The position numbers and the translations under genes were made by a program. Shown here in pieces: positions 1 to 8,609 of a stretch of 64,000 nucleotides of DNA (position 1 is its first letter; every line of letters starts with the position of its first letter). Below the pieces are notes generated by a model, which was not told the DNA's origin, did not search any database, and saw only the letters and a program-made list of their open reading frames with translations. Source of the stretch: Tissierellaceae bacterium (GTDB lineage: Bacteria > Bacillota > Clostridia > Tissierellales > Tissierellaceae); assembly GCA_023229175.1 (NCBI GenBank), contig JALNZV010000001.1, positions 62,001 through 126,000 of the forward strand. The letters run 5' to 3'.

Positions 1-615
1 CATTATTTTAATATTATTTGCCTCCAAATCTGTTTCAGATTTTACAATTTCCAATATCTTTACCATATCTTGCTCTCCTAATTCCGCACATGAAACCACA
101 ACTTTAATATCCTTGTCAGTTAAAAATACAATAGCATCTTCATATCCCTTGCTTTTAATTAAACCTTCGATTTGCAGCTCTGTTTCTGAGTTTTTTCCCA
201 AGTCTAGTATCTCTCTTTGTGCATCGGACCTCACATCTTCAGATGTATTTTCATTGTTAATTATTTGATCTAATCTATCTACCAGAGTTGCCCTAAGTTT
301 ATCCCTAGAAAGCCTATATTCTACAAAATAGTTTTTGTTTTCTTTGCTGGCATCTGTATACATGGTTTCTAGGATGTATCCTTCATCTTCTTTTGTAACC
401 TCCACAATATCCACATGTTCATAAGGATTGGACACTAATTTGTCCTCATTCATTTCCATTTCACCATATCTGGCCATTTCTTCTAATTCATAATTTTTAT
501 AATCCTTAGATGCCTTAATCTGTGCCTGCTCAGTAAAATAATGATTAATATACCCAGTGAATACTAATAGTAAAACTAATATACCTATAATAACAGGCCT
601 TTTCACTTTAAACAA
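1..615 (-). CDS. spoIIIAH: Stage III sporulation protein AH (3' end beyond the window)
   Basis: SpoIIIAH is the mother-cell half of the SpoIIIAH-SpoIIQ channel that connects mother cell and forespore during engulfment. The frame is open from a TTG at 615 through position 1, giving 205 visible codons; B. subtilis AH has 218, so only a short C-terminal tail should be missing. TTG is chosen because a strong G-rich Shine-Dalgarno lies 5-6 nt upstream; a GTG three codons in is the alternative. One membrane segment (about residues 4-24) is followed by a charged linker and the C-terminal ring-building domain of the YscJ/FliF type. It begins 12 nt after the spoIIIAG stop, as last gene of the operon. 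Identification rests on position and architecture. Confidence 0.93.
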   Translation of the reverse strand, partial: MFKVKRPVIIGILVLLLVFTGYINHYFTEQAQIKASKDYKNYELEEMARYGEMEMNEDKLVSNPYEHVDIVEVTKEDEGYILETMYTDASKENKNYFVEYRLSRDKLRATLVDRLDQIINNENTSEDVRSDAQREILDLGKNSETELQIEGLIKSKGYEDAIVFLTDKDIKVVVSCAELGEQDMVKILEIVKSETDLEANNIKIM

Positions 616-627
616 GATTATCCCCCC

Positions 628-1212
628 TTATTTACCTGAATATACTTGAACCTTATTTCCTTTGATGCCCAAAACTGTTTTTACCGCCTCATAAATTATC
701 TCTTTTATAACTGGTTCATCAGCCCCCTGTGCAATGACTATTACACCATTTATACTTGGCTTTATCTCTTTTACTACTAATAAAGAGCCGTCACTTCCCT
801 TTGTCAAGACTTGTGTTGTTAAATCTTCCCTATTGGATTCCCTAGTACCTCCCTCTGAATCATTTTCAATTACACTTTCAGAAATCTGAGTAGTATTTGC
901 AGCAGTTACTTTTTCAATGCTATTTTCCAAAGTTATCATAACATTTACTTCTCCTACTCCCTCGATTTTTTCCAATGTATTAGCAAGCTTTTTTTCCAAA
1001 TATTCACTATAGTCTTCTTCTAAATCCCTTAATATTTCATTTGAAAAGCTATTAATTGAGTTGTCCATAACATTTTCCTTTGGACCCACAATTTTTTTGC
1101 TTACAATTAAAAATATGATGGACACAACTAGTATTATGAGTAAATTATTGATAAATTTTTTATTGTTCACATTTTCCAAATGGTTTTTAATCCTGTTAAT
1201 CAAATCACTCAT
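628..1212 (-). CDS. spoIIIAG: Stage III sporulation protein AG
   Basis: SpoIIIAG forms a large ring in the mother-cell membrane that is part of the SpoIIIA-SpoIIQ feeding-tube complex. The 194-residue product has a short cytoplasmic N-terminus, one membrane helix at about residues 20-40 and an extracytoplasmic ring-building domain with the conserved stretch containing EGVGEVNVMITLE. An ATG at 1212 is preferred over the earlier in-frame start at 1236 because a GGTGGA Shine-Dalgarno sits 4-5 nt before it; this start overlaps the spoIIIAF stop by 8 nt, typical of translational coupling. The C-terminal part, ending VKTVLGIKGNKVQVYSGK, fits the family. Confidence 0.95.
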   Translation of the reverse strand: MSDLINRIKNHLENVNNKKFINNLLIILVVSIIFLIVSKKIVGPKENVMDNSINSFSNEILRDLEEDYSEYLEKKLANTLEKIEGVGEVNVMITLENSIEKVTAANTTQISESVIENDSEGGTRESNREDLTTQVLTKGSDGSLLVVKEIKPSINGVIVIAQGADEPVIKEIIYEAVKTVLGIKGNKVQVYSGK

Positions 1213-1825
1213 TTCTTCCACCCTTTCCATTATCAAGGAATATTACTTCTATCTTTGCCTTATCTATATTGTATTCACGATGCACCAAATCCCCTATTTC
1301 TTCATAACTTTCCTGAGTAGGCTGTTCTATATGATTGTCTTTTTTAATATCTATAGGTTTAACTTTTTCTATATAGATTCCACTAACTTCTTCCTCTTCG
1401 TATTTACTTATGTAAATTGTTAAACTTTCAATCTTTCTGTATTCGTCTCCTTTGAAGAACTTCAAATCTAAATCCTTTACTGAAAATTCCGTTTCCCTCT
1501 CGACTAAATCTTTCAAATCCGCTTTTACCCTACTTAAATACAATTGTTCAATTTGTTTATCTTGGAGCATGTCGAAATTTTCATCCTGATTATAATATAT
1601 TTCTGCTGGTTTATTGTAATTAAATGCCACCTCACCTAAATCAATGTCCATTTTTAACAGCCTGGCAAAAGGGTTAATAATGGTGAAGATAATTAAAAGT
1701 CCAATTACTAAATTTATGTATTTCCTCGTATTTCCCTTAGGCATAATTAATTCTGCTATTGAAATCAACACAAATAAGATTACTATATCCTTAAGCCAAG
1801 CACTTATAAAAGATATTATAGGCAT
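1205..1825 (-). CDS. spoIIIAF: Stage III sporulation protein AF
   Basis: SpoIIIAF is a membrane subunit of the SpoIIIA secretion complex in the mother cell. The 206-residue protein shows two hydrophobic helices in the first 60 residues (about 8-26 and 36-55) and then a hydrophilic, charged extracytoplasmic domain, the usual AF architecture. The start ATG at 1825 follows a GGTAGGTGG Shine-Dalgarno. Spacing to spoIIIAE is 8 nt, and the 3' end overlaps spoIIIAG, consistent with one polycistron. Sequence conservation in the family is modest, so the call leans on operon order. Confidence 0.94.
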   Translation of the reverse strand: MPIISFISAWLKDIVILFVLISIAELIMPKGNTRKYINLVIGLLIIFTIINPFARLLKMDIDLGEVAFNYNKPAEIYYNQDENFDMLQDKQIEQLYLSRVKADLKDLVERETEFSVKDLDLKFFKGDEYRKIESLTIYISKYEEEEVSGIYIEKVKPIDIKKDNHIEQPTQESYEEIGDLVHREYNIDKAKIEVIFLDNGKGGRNE

Positions 1826-1833
1826 AAACCCAC

Positions 1834-2991
1834 CTACCTTAGCATTAGCAAATTATTTCCTGCTTCTACTACAATAGTAATTGTGATAAAAAACATTGTT
1901 GCAGCAGAAATAAGGCTTATTAAAAGAAGCAACAATGATTTACTTACTTGATTAAACAGCTCAACTAAATTACTTGAACCAATAGGCTGTATGGCTACAG
2001 CTACCAGTTTATATACTAATAGCAGCACTAAAATCCTCAAAATTGGCAAAATACAAATAAATAACAACGTCAATAAGCCAATGAATCCTATTCCATTTTT
2101 TAAAATAGCAGAACATCCAACAACAGCTTCAACCGCATCAGATAAAAAACCGCCAACTATTGGGATAAAGTTATCTACTGCAAACTTAGCCGTTCTTATG
2201 GTCAGACCATCTATTTTTGAGCCTATTCCATATATCGTTATAATCCCAATAAAAATGGTCAAGGCAGCAGAGATTGTAAAAGCAATTACCTGCCTTCCCA
2301 GCTCCGACAGCTTGCTAAATTCAATCCTTGTGGATAAATTGGAAATAATACTAATAATAAAAGAGAAAAAAATCAGCGGTAAGATTATAAATTTTATCAA
2401 TATACCAATTAAATTGACGGTCATTAAGATCATTGGATGAAAAAGTATTCTAGTATTAACTCCCGATACAGCAGTCAGTAACGTAAGCAACAAAGGCAAA
2501 ATAATTTGCATAAAATTAACCATTTTATCGATAGTAGAAGTAGTTAGGTCCATAATTTGTTTGAAACTGCTGATTAATAGTATGGCAATTAAAATATAGG
2601 CAATATAGTTTGCTAATTCTGCCACTGATGCATTTTCAAATGAAGACTGAATATTCGTAAGTAGTGAAGATATCAAGACTATAACCAATATTTTGCCCAA
2701 TAAACCCATGGAGGACCTTAACTCTTTAAAAAAGATTTGACCAATGCTGTTTAATATATCTCTAAAATTTAAAGGTGACTTTCCCTTGATTAGGTCTAAG
2801 ACAATAGTTTTTACACTTATATTAGGCAACACTTCATATTCTTTAGAAATGTCTTCTATGGTCTTTTCCAACTCCTGTAGACTTAAATAATTCATCTGCT
2901 CATTTATAATGGGTATATTCATATTTTCACAGTAAGCAGTATCCTTAAAAAACAATAACGTAAATATAGTAAAAAAAATCAATCTTTTCAT
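1834..2991 (-). CDS. spoIIIAE: Stage III sporulation protein AE
   Basis: SpoIIIAE is the large polytopic membrane protein of the SpoIIIA complex, proposed to act as a permease or scaffold. The 385 residues begin with a cleavable-looking hydrophobic leader (residues 1-21 ending TAYC) and then carry about seven membrane helices with the family-typical stretch FKQIMDLTTSTIDKMVNFMQ. Length matches the family (about 390-400). It lies 9 nt after spoIIIAD and 8 nt before spoIIIAF within the operon. Confidence 0.96.
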   Translation of the reverse strand: MKRLIFFTIFTLLFFKDTAYCENMNIPIINEQMNYLSLQELEKTIEDISKEYEVLPNISVKTIVLDLIKGKSPLNFRDILNSIGQIFFKELRSSMGLLGKILVIVLISSLLTNIQSSFENASVAELANYIAYILIAILLISSFKQIMDLTTSTIDKMVNFMQIILPLLLTLLTAVSGVNTRILFHPMILMTVNLIGILIKFIILPLIFFSFIISIISNLSTRIEFSKLSELGRQVIAFTISAALTIFIGIITIYGIGSKIDGLTIRTAKFAVDNFIPIVGGFLSDAVEAVVGCSAILKNGIGFIGLLTLLFICILPILRILVLLLVYKLVAVAIQPIGSSNLVELFNQVSKSLLLLLISLISAATMFFITITIVVEAGNNLLMLR

Positions 2992-3000
2992 ATTTTCACC

Positions 3001-3387
3001 CTACGGAAGAATTTTTAAAATAAGTTCCATCAGAGATAACAGAATAGGGATAGCCATTACCATGATTATTACCTTTCCACCTAGTTCAATTTTAGATGCA
3101 ATGTTTTCTTGCCCTGCATCGCGGGATATTTGCCCACCAAATTCAATTAAATAAGCCATACCTATTATTTTTAAAAGGGTAGAAAAGTATGTAAATTCTA
3201 TATTTACTTTTCTCCCTAGGGTATTCAATGTCTCCACAACATAGGACAATTCTCCTAGGACCATGGTAAATATAATTACGCCAGTTATGAGGCTAATAAA
3301 TAATGGAAATTCAGGTCTTATTTCCTTAACTAATACTATTGCAAATGTCGCCAAAATTCCTATTCCAACAATCTTAATAATTTCCAT
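3001..3387 (-). CDS. spoIIIAD: Stage III sporulation protein AD
   Basis: Small integral membrane protein of the SpoIIIA channel complex. The 128 residues form about four hydrophobic segments with a central polar stretch (FGGQISRDAGQENIASKIE) that is the recognisable AD signature. It follows spoIIIAC by 14 nt, preceded by a purine-rich GGGGAA ribosome site. Size and order match AD in other endospore formers. Confidence 0.95.
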   Translation of the reverse strand: MEIIKIVGIGILATFAIVLVKEIRPEFPLFISLITGVIIFTMVLGELSYVVETLNTLGRKVNIEFTYFSTLLKIIGMAYLIEFGGQISRDAGQENIASKIELGGKVIIMVMAIPILLSLMELILKILP

Positions 3388-3401
3388 GTTTTTTCCCCTT
3401 T

Positions 3402-3596
3402 TTACAATCTAAACAATACTCGAAGGTTATCAAATAACTTGCTTATCATATTAATCACCATACTAAATGCTATTACTAATCCAATGGCCGTGGCTATGTA
3501 TGCGTATTCGTCTTTTCCAAATTTACTTAGCAAGGTATGAATTATACCTACCAATAATCCTAAACCAGCAATTTTTAAAATTAAATCTACCTCCAT
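3402..3596 (-). CDS. spoIIIAC: Stage III sporulation protein AC
   Basis: A 64-residue membrane protein with two hydrophobic helices separated by a short polar loop containing KFGKDEYAYI, the hallmark of SpoIIIAC. It is part of the SpoIIIA secretion-like machine. The ATG at 3596 follows a GGGGGAAGG ribosome site and lies 11 nt after the spoIIIAB stop. Confidence 0.95.
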   Translation of the reverse strand: MEVDLILKIAGLGLLVGIIHTLLSKFGKDEYAYIATAIGLVIAFSMVINMISKLFDNLRVLFRL

Positions 3597-3607
3597 AACC
3601 TTCCCCC

Positions 3608-4132
3608 CTATATTAGTAAAATTATTATCCCTAGGCCAGTGATTATACCTAAGCTTCTATACAATTTTGCATTTTGATTTTTCTCCAACTTAGCCTCATC
3701 CAACTGTCCCTCTAATTGAGCTAACACTATTTTAAAGATTTTGCTTTGGTCTTCCCTATCAGAACTGCCTAAGACTCTTCCCAAAGAAAAGAAAATTTCT
3801 ATATCTTCTTTTTTTAGATGTAGTCTATGGTGTAGTTTTTCCTCAACAGTGAGAAAACTATGGTATATGGCCTCCCTTTTGTTTGAAATTAAATCTCTTC
3901 TTATATCATCGAAAATAAAAGATACCCTTGGTTTCCCCTTCTTTTTTACATTAGCCAGGGCCTCAGGCAAAGGCGTTGCACCGTAGACTATCTCTGTTTC
4001 TAGTATCTTTATACAATGTTCCAAATACAATAAATTTTCAAACCTAAGGGAAAATGTTTGCCCGTAGGAAAAGCCTATTGCAGAGCTAGTGATAAAAATA
4101 CAAAATGCTGAAAGGATTTTAAGTAAACCCAT
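3608..4132 (-). CDS. spoIIIAB: Stage III sporulation protein AB
   Basis: SpoIIIAB resembles the GspF-type inner-membrane platform of type II secretion/type IV pilus systems and is thought to pair with the ATPase SpoIIIAA. The product is 174 residues from the ATG at 4132; I prefer this to an ATG at 4150 because it follows an AGGTAAGG ribosome site and leaves a 4-nt gap after spoIIIAA. N- and C-terminal hydrophobic helices flank a soluble helical domain containing the family block LGSSDREDQ. Confidence 0.94.
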   Translation of the reverse strand: MGLLKILSAFCIFITSSAIGFSYGQTFSLRFENLLYLEHCIKILETEIVYGATPLPEALANVKKKGKPRVSFIFDDIRRDLISNKREAIYHSFLTVEEKLHHRLHLKKEDIEIFFSLGRVLGSSDREDQSKIFKIVLAQLEGQLDEAKLEKNQNAKLYRSLGIITGLGIIILLI

Positions 4133-4136
4133 GTCC

Positions 4137-5111
4137 TTACCTCTTTTCAAATTCTATTATATTGCCAGAACGGTCTCTAATTTCCCCAATTGTCCCAACT
4201 CCCTTGGACCTATCCAGTAAGATGTATCTGCCAAATACTTTGTCTTCAAATAATCTCCTCATACTAGGCTTTTCATTTACCTCGCGGAAGCTATCACCGT
4301 GAATAGTCGCTATAAGCCTAATTCCGGCTCTTAAGGCCTCTTGTATAGATTCTATATCCTTTTCCCCTCCTATCTCATCTACTGCTATAATATCAGGGGA
4401 TAAGGACCTAATCGCCATTATTATACCGTCTGATTTTAGGCAGCCGTCTAATACATCAGTTCGAATCCCAATCTCATTTTGAGGAGTTCCCTTATACATA
4501 CCAGCCAATTCTGATCTTTCATCGATTACACTAAGTTTGTAACTTTGATTTCTATAGTTTCCATTGCTCAAATTCCTGACGATGTCTCTTAGGAGGGTAG
4601 TCTTGCCACATTGGGGAGCAGAGATAATTAATGTATTTATAAATAATTTTGAACTATCAATTAAATATGGTATTAGTTTATTTGAAACTCCTAACACTTC
4701 CCTAGCAACCCTGATATTTAGTGAGGAGATATTTTTAATATTTTCAATCCCCTTTGCCCCATATATTACTTTTCCACCGATTCCTACCCTGTGACCACCG
4801 CCTATGGTTATATATCCCTTGCTTATTTCCTCCAAATAGGCGTAGGGTGAATAATTAGTAATTATTTGAAAAGTTGATTGAATATGACTTTCATTCACAA
4901 TGAAAGCACTGGAGGCATCCATATTTACTTCACTTCGTTTAGTAATCATATATTCTTTGCCACCGCAGGATATCATCAGGGGTTTACCATTTCTAATCCT
5001 GATTTCTTCAATCTTCTTTTTGTATTCCATGGGAATATTAAACAGAATTGTTTTTAGTTCTCCGCTTAAAATTTCTACTAAATTATTATATATACCAGGA
5101 TTATTTTCCAT
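4137..5111 (-). CDS. spoIIIAA: Stage III sporulation protein AA, ATPase
   Basis: Secretion-type AAA+ ATPase (VirB11/PilT-like) proposed to power the SpoIIIA complex. The 324-residue protein has a Walker A APQCGKTT at about residues 165-172, a Walker B-like DIIAVDEIG block and a downstream ATIHG motif, all in the order expected. It is the first gene of the operon. The ATG at 5111 has a GGGGGA ribosome site 6 nt upstream and a sigma-E-like promoter about 20 nt further up, fitting mother-cell expression. Confidence 0.97.
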   Translation of the reverse strand: MENNPGIYNNLVEILSGELKTILFNIPMEYKKKIEEIRIRNGKPLMISCGGKEYMITKRSEVNMDASSAFIVNESHIQSTFQIITNYSPYAYLEEISKGYITIGGGHRVGIGGKVIYGAKGIENIKNISSLNIRVAREVLGVSNKLIPYLIDSSKLFINTLIISAPQCGKTTLLRDIVRNLSNGNYRNQSYKLSVIDERSELAGMYKGTPQNEIGIRTDVLDGCLKSDGIIMAIRSLSPDIIAVDEIGGEKDIESIQEALRAGIRLIATIHGDSFREVNEKPSMRRLFEDKVFGRYILLDRSKGVGTIGEIRDRSGNIIEFEKR

Positions 5112-5131
5112 AACATGTCCCCCTTGTAATA

Positions 5132-5159
5132 ATTCTATGACTTAATGTAATGTTTATTC
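5132..5159 (-). promoter_or_regulatory. Sigma-E-like promoter of spoIIIA operon
   Basis: On the minus strand GAATAAA (5159-5153) is followed after 13 nt by CATAGAAT (5139-5132). Both boxes and the spacing match the sigma-E consensus closely, and spoIIIA is a known sigma-E regulon operon in Bacillus. The predicted transcript would start about 15 nt before the spoIIIAA ribosome site. Confidence 0.72.
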
Positions 5160-5160
5160 C

Positions 5161-5202
5161 AAAAAAAGAAAAAGCCTCTAAAGTATATATACCTTAGAAG
5201 CT
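5161..5202 (-). terminator. Rho-independent terminator after the acidic Cys-rich gene
   Basis: A near-perfect 30-nt palindrome (5173-5202) with a TATATA apex is followed on the minus strand by a T-rich tract (5172-5161). It sits 14 nt after the 5216-5587 gene and directly abuts the -35 of the spoIIIA promoter, insulating the two units. Confidence 0.85.
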
Positions 5203-5215
5203 GAGTCAAAATATG

Positions 5216-5587
5216 CTATTCTTCATCCTCACAATCACAGCAGCAATCTTCTTCGCCACAACAATCGTCTTCACAACAGTCGTCAAATTCTTCGAATTCA
5301 AAATCGTCGTCTTCGTCAAATTCATCATAGAAATCGTCAAAATCATCATCAAAATCGTCATCGGAGTCGTATATCTCATCCTCTACATCCGCTAAATCTT
5401 CATCTATGAAATTCACATACTCTTCCAACTCCATTTGATTTTCAATTGTTTCATCTAATACATCTGCAAAATCCTCTAAAATTTCTACAATAAGTAATAG
5501 CAACTTTCCCTCTTTAGTGCTCTCGTCGATGCCTAAACCATCAGCTAATCCCTGTAAATACGATACTTTCTGCTTTAAGTAATCCAT
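5216..5587 (-). CDS. CD1247-type N-terminal domain protein with acidic Cys-rich tail
   Basis: Uncharacterised protein of 123 residues. The first 60 form a helical domain with the block YLQGLADGLGID found in a conserved clostridial family (CD1247-like N-terminal domain). The rest is a low-complexity run of Asp/Glu/Phe followed by a tail with three CC pairs and further Cys (residues 103-119). The tail looks suited to bind metal or carry disulfides, but no function is established. It is the last gene after efp, 39 nt downstream, with its own terminator. The conserved position next to efp and spoIIIA in clostridia is suggestive only. Confidence 0.85.
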   Translation of the reverse strand: MDYLKQKVSYLQGLADGLGIDESTKEGKLLLLIVEILEDFADVLDETIENQMELEEYVNFIDEDLADVEDEIYDSDDDFDDDFDDFYDEFDEDDDFEFEEFDDCCEDDCCGEEDCCCDCEDEE

Positions 5588-5626
5588 TTTCGCCCCTCCT
5601 AATTTTTATTTTATTAAGATTATTGC

Positions 5627-6184
5627 CTACTTTCTTGATAAATACTCTCCTGTTCTGGTGTCAATTTTGACGATATCCCCGATATTTACAAATAGGGGAA
5701 CATTTATTATAGCACCAGTCTCCACCGTTGCAGGCTTTGTTGCACCAGTAGCCGTATCGCCCTTAACCCCTGGTTCTGTTTCTGTAACTTCCAGTTCCAC
5801 AAAATTCGGCGCCTGTACCTCAAAAGCCCTGCCTTTGAAAAATCTAATGGTGGCACTGTCGTTTTCCTTTAGGTATACCATGGCATCCTCTACAGCAGTT
5901 TTGTCGAGAGGCAATTGTTCATAAGTATCAGTATCCATGAAATAGAACAACTCTCCATCATTATATAAATACTGCATCTCCTTAGTTTCAATTTGAGCCC
6001 TAGGATATCTTTCTGAAGGATTAAAAGTAACATCCTTCGTACTGCCACTCATTACTGATCTTATTTTTGCCCTTACAAAAGCAGCTCCCTTTCCTGGTTT
6101 AACGTGTTGAAAATCCACGATTTGATAAACATCGCCTTCCATTTCAAAAGTAATACCTTTTCTAAAATCCCCAGCTGATATCAT
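5627..6184 (-). CDS. efp: Translation elongation factor P
   Basis: EF-P rescues ribosomes stalled at polyproline stretches. The 185-residue sequence has the three-domain KOW/OB/OB layout; the loop tip KPGKGAAFVR carries Lys32, the residue that is post-translationally modified in several bacteria. The C-terminal signature VDTRTGEYLSRK-like ending is present. A GGAGGAAA ribosome site precedes the ATG at 6184, 10 nt after aroQ. The window's collagen-like protein and S-layer-type proteins contain Pro-rich stretches that could depend on it (inference). Confidence 0.98.
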   Translation of the reverse strand: MISAGDFRKGITFEMEGDVYQIVDFQHVKPGKGAAFVRAKIRSVMSGSTKDVTFNPSERYPRAQIETKEMQYLYNDGELFYFMDTDTYEQLPLDKTAVEDAMVYLKENDSATIRFFKGRAFEVQAPNFVELEVTETEPGVKGDTATGATKPATVETGAIINVPLFVNIGDIVKIDTRTGEYLSRK

Positions 6185-6194
6185 GTTTTTCCTC

Positions 6195-6632
6195 CTAATC
6201 TACTTTTAATAAGCTTATGGCCTCTAAAGCTAAAATGTAACTATTTCCGCCAAAGCCAGATATCTGTCCACTGCATACTGGAGCAATAACAGATTTTCTC
6301 CTAAACTCTTCCCTTTTATAAATATTAGACAAATGAACCTCAATAACGGGTATATCTACCATTTCTAGTGCATCCCTAATGGCTATGCTGTAGTGGCTGA
6401 ATGCAGCAGGATTAATAATTATACCACCATATAGATTTCCAAGACTACGTTGTATCTTTTCTACAATTTCACCTTCTATATTCGATTGAAAAATTTCAAC
6501 GTCTAAGTTTAATGATTCTGCCTTTTTTTCAATCAATTCATTTATTTCACCTAGGGAGTTCATTCCATATATATTTGAATCCCTTTTTTCTAAAAGATTG
6601 AGATTAGGGCCGTGAATAACTAGAATTTTCAA
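6195..6632 (-). CDS. aroQ: Type II 3-dehydroquinate dehydratase
   Basis: Catalyses dehydration of 3-dehydroquinate to 3-dehydroshikimate in the shikimate pathway. The N-terminal HGPNLNLL motif, the Arg/Tyr pair in KRDSNIYG, the Asn of INPAAFSH and the catalytic His of EVHLSN are all present; length (145-149) is normal. The longest frame starts at a GTG (6644), but that GTG lies inside the AGGAGG ribosome site. A TTG at 6632 gives the family-typical start MKILVIHGPN, so I chose it. No other shikimate genes are in the window. Confidence 0.94.
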   Translation of the reverse strand: MKILVIHGPNLNLLEKRDSNIYGMNSLGEINELIEKKAESLNLDVEIFQSNIEGEIVEKIQRSLGNLYGGIIINPAAFSHYSIAIRDALEMVDIPVIEVHLSNIYKREEFRRKSVIAPVCSGQISGFGGNSYILALEAISLLKVD

Positions 6633-6722
6633 AATCCTCCTCACCTTCCTGTTCCACTTGCCTCACTATTATATCAACCCATATAAATTACCTCAAGATT
6701 AATTTTTCATCTACTTATAATT

Positions 6723-6989
6723 TTATTTATGTCTTGGATTTTTCTTTACTATTTCAATAGCCTTAGTAACTTCTGCCACCAAATCAGTACTAAATTGAAA
6801 ATCTAAACTATATGCCTTAGCAAATACTTCTCCTTTATCTGTAACAACGTACTTAGGTTTTAGATTATTTAGTGCGATGGAAGCCATATCCAATCTACAA
6901 ATTTCACATCTGCATACATCATTCATGCCTTCAGTTATTTTATCTACCGCAGCAACTACCTCATCTTCCATCAAATTATGTAGTTTCAT
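6723..6989 (-). CDS. comFB: ComFB-family protein
   Basis: Small protein (88 residues) of the late-competence ComFB family, with the diagnostic block EDEVVAAVDKI and the Cys-rich C-R-C-E-I-C cluster at about residues 26-31. It ends the type IV pilus gene cluster, 13 nt after the preceding pilus gene. Members of this family have been reported to bind cyclic dinucleotides and to influence competence pili. Here that would fit a locus whose major pilin is controlled by a c-di-GMP riboswitch. The function in this organism is inferred from family and neighbourhood. Confidence 0.88.
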   Translation of the reverse strand: MKLHNLMEDEVVAAVDKITEGMNDVCRCEICRLDMASIALNNLKPKYVVTDKGEVFAKAYSLDFQFSTDLVAEVTKAIEIVKKNPRHK

Positions 6990-7002
6990 GGTATCACCCT
7001 TT

Positions 7003-8034
7003 CTAATTTAGTTTTAAAGCATTTATCTCTAAATTGAGAAAACCTGGTAAATAGGTACCGTATTTATATATATATTTTTTATTATACGATACGTCAATCT
7101 TTCCCTCTTTATTCTCCCTATTCATTTGGTTGTTGCATATGAAAATCCCATTGATTTTTAACTTTTTCTCTGAAACAACGTCTATCTCCCCATCTTTCAC
7201 AATCATTATACCATTAAAGTTCACATTTTTTGATATAATTATATTTCCGTCGACAAATATTAAACCATTTAGGTCCATGGTCGTATCTTCCTGTTCTTGT
7301 TCGCCCAAAATCAGCGAAGGTCTTATATCTTCTTCATCTCTTATTATAAGAATGAACTCATTTTTATCAAAGTTTTCCACATATGGCTCTCCCATCGTCT
7401 CTCTACTAGAAATAATTGAATATGTCTTGTCGTCATTTTGATTTAGCCTTATTTCCTCATAATTATTTATTTCTCGTAAATAGGTATCTAGGGGATTGCC
7501 AGTAAAATCAATACTCAAATCGTCGAATATCCCCAATAACAGCTGATTAAAACTTTCTTCATTGGAATCGCCTATGGTTTCAAAGTTTAGTATAGGGTTA
7601 TTTGTCTCAAAAAAATCGTTTACTAATGTTCCTGTAGCTACCATGTTTGTTTTTCTTCCTCTATATTCAGCTTCAGTTTTCAGCACAATAGATTTTTTGT
7701 TGTCTAAATCCGCGAAGGAGACAGATACATTCTCATAGTTATCGCTTTCGTTTAAATCAGATTTATTTATGGCAAAACTTTTTATGTTTTTGAAACTATT
7801 ATTTCTGAAGGTATCTAAAATAATAGGGTGTAGACTTTTATCATAGTAATCGCCGTATAATGACATTAAAATCTTTCCCTCGGTCAAATAATATGATTGA
7901 AGTTCATTGTTAGTAGACACTAGTATTAAATGTTCTAGTTTTGTTGTATATCCAAGATAGGAAGCCATTATTAATACTATAGTCATGATTATTAAAACCA
8001 TTAAGGAAATAAAGCCGTCGTTCCCAAAGTTCAA
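7003..8034 (-). CDS. Pilus-associated PilX-like membrane protein
   Basis: A 343-residue protein with one N-terminal membrane helix (residues 8-27) lacking a canonical prepilin Gly-Phe cleavage site but otherwise laid out like PilX-type accessory pilins. The rest is hydrophilic and beta-rich (DLNGLIFVDGNIIISKNVNFNG resembles short parallel-beta repeats). It sits directly downstream of three prepilin genes and upstream of comFB in the pilus operon, so a role in pilus assembly or surface presentation is likely. I do not recognise a precise family. Confidence 0.75.
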   Translation of the reverse strand: MNFGNDGFISLMVLIIMTIVLIMASYLGYTTKLEHLILVSTNNELQSYYLTEGKILMSLYGDYYDKSLHPIILDTFRNNSFKNIKSFAINKSDLNESDNYENVSVSFADLDNKKSIVLKTEAEYRGRKTNMVATGTLVNDFFETNNPILNFETIGDSNEESFNQLLLGIFDDLSIDFTGNPLDTYLREINNYEEIRLNQNDDKTYSIISSRETMGEPYVENFDKNEFILIIRDEEDIRPSLILGEQEQEDTTMDLNGLIFVDGNIIISKNVNFNGIMIVKDGEIDVVSEKKLKINGIFICNNQMNRENKEGKIDVSYNKKYIYKYGTYLPGFLNLEINALKLN

Positions 8035-8045
8035 TCACCTCTAAG

Positions 8046-8609
8046 TCAATAATCTATTGGTACCCTAATAAATATATCTGACTGCAATCTAAGCTTCTCC
8101 TCACTATCCGTTTTTAAACAAAAATCTAAATGTATTATCTTATTTTCCAAATCTAGAAAAGTTTCGTCAATGCTATGGACATATTCACATATTGCATTGT
8201 TGCCGGTAAATGTATTATAAGGTGGAAGAGTCCCTTTCTTGGCTGTGTTTACAATCCTTATTATCTCTCCACCTTTCGCGTGATAAGTAACAAATTTATC
8301 TGTATTTTTGTCTTCCTTTATCACTAATATAAATCCAATTATGTTCCTGTATTCATTCTCTATTCCTTTTATTTTATTAGAAGGCATGATCACGTCAGCA
8401 GACCTAATTTCATCTTTTATATATTCAATTGCATACCTGCCATTGAGAATTAATTCATCTTTTTCATTACCGCTTGTAGAGGCTTTTATGGAAAAGTCTA
8501 AAATGCTCAATAAGGGCAACATAATTAAAGAAGATAAGGCCAAAACTAATATTACTTCTATAAGTGTAAAACCTTTATTTTTTCTGCAAATACGCTTCGA
8601 GCTCAACAT
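8046..8609 (-). CDS. Prepilin-type protein, PilW-like minor pilin
   Basis: Class III signal peptide: basic leader ending KNKG followed by FTLIEVILVLALSSL at residues 13-27, with the conserved Glu5 of the mature protein. The remaining 150 residues are predicted soluble, with the conserved start RYAIEYIKDEIRSAD of PilW/PulJ-like pilins. It overlaps the upstream prepilin gene by 35 nt, which is long for a coupled pair; a later start is possible but would remove part of the leader. It should be processed by the PilD peptidase encoded at 17931-18698. Confidence 0.87.
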   Translation of the reverse strand: MLSSKRICRKNKGFTLIEVILVLALSSLIMLPLLSILDFSIKASTSGNEKDELILNGRYAIEYIKDEIRSADVIMPSNKIKGIENEYRNIIGFILVIKEDKNTDKFVTYHAKGGEIIRIVNTAKKGTLPPYNTFTGNNAICEYVHSIDETFLDLENKIIHLDFCLKTDSEEKLRLQSDIFIRVPIDY

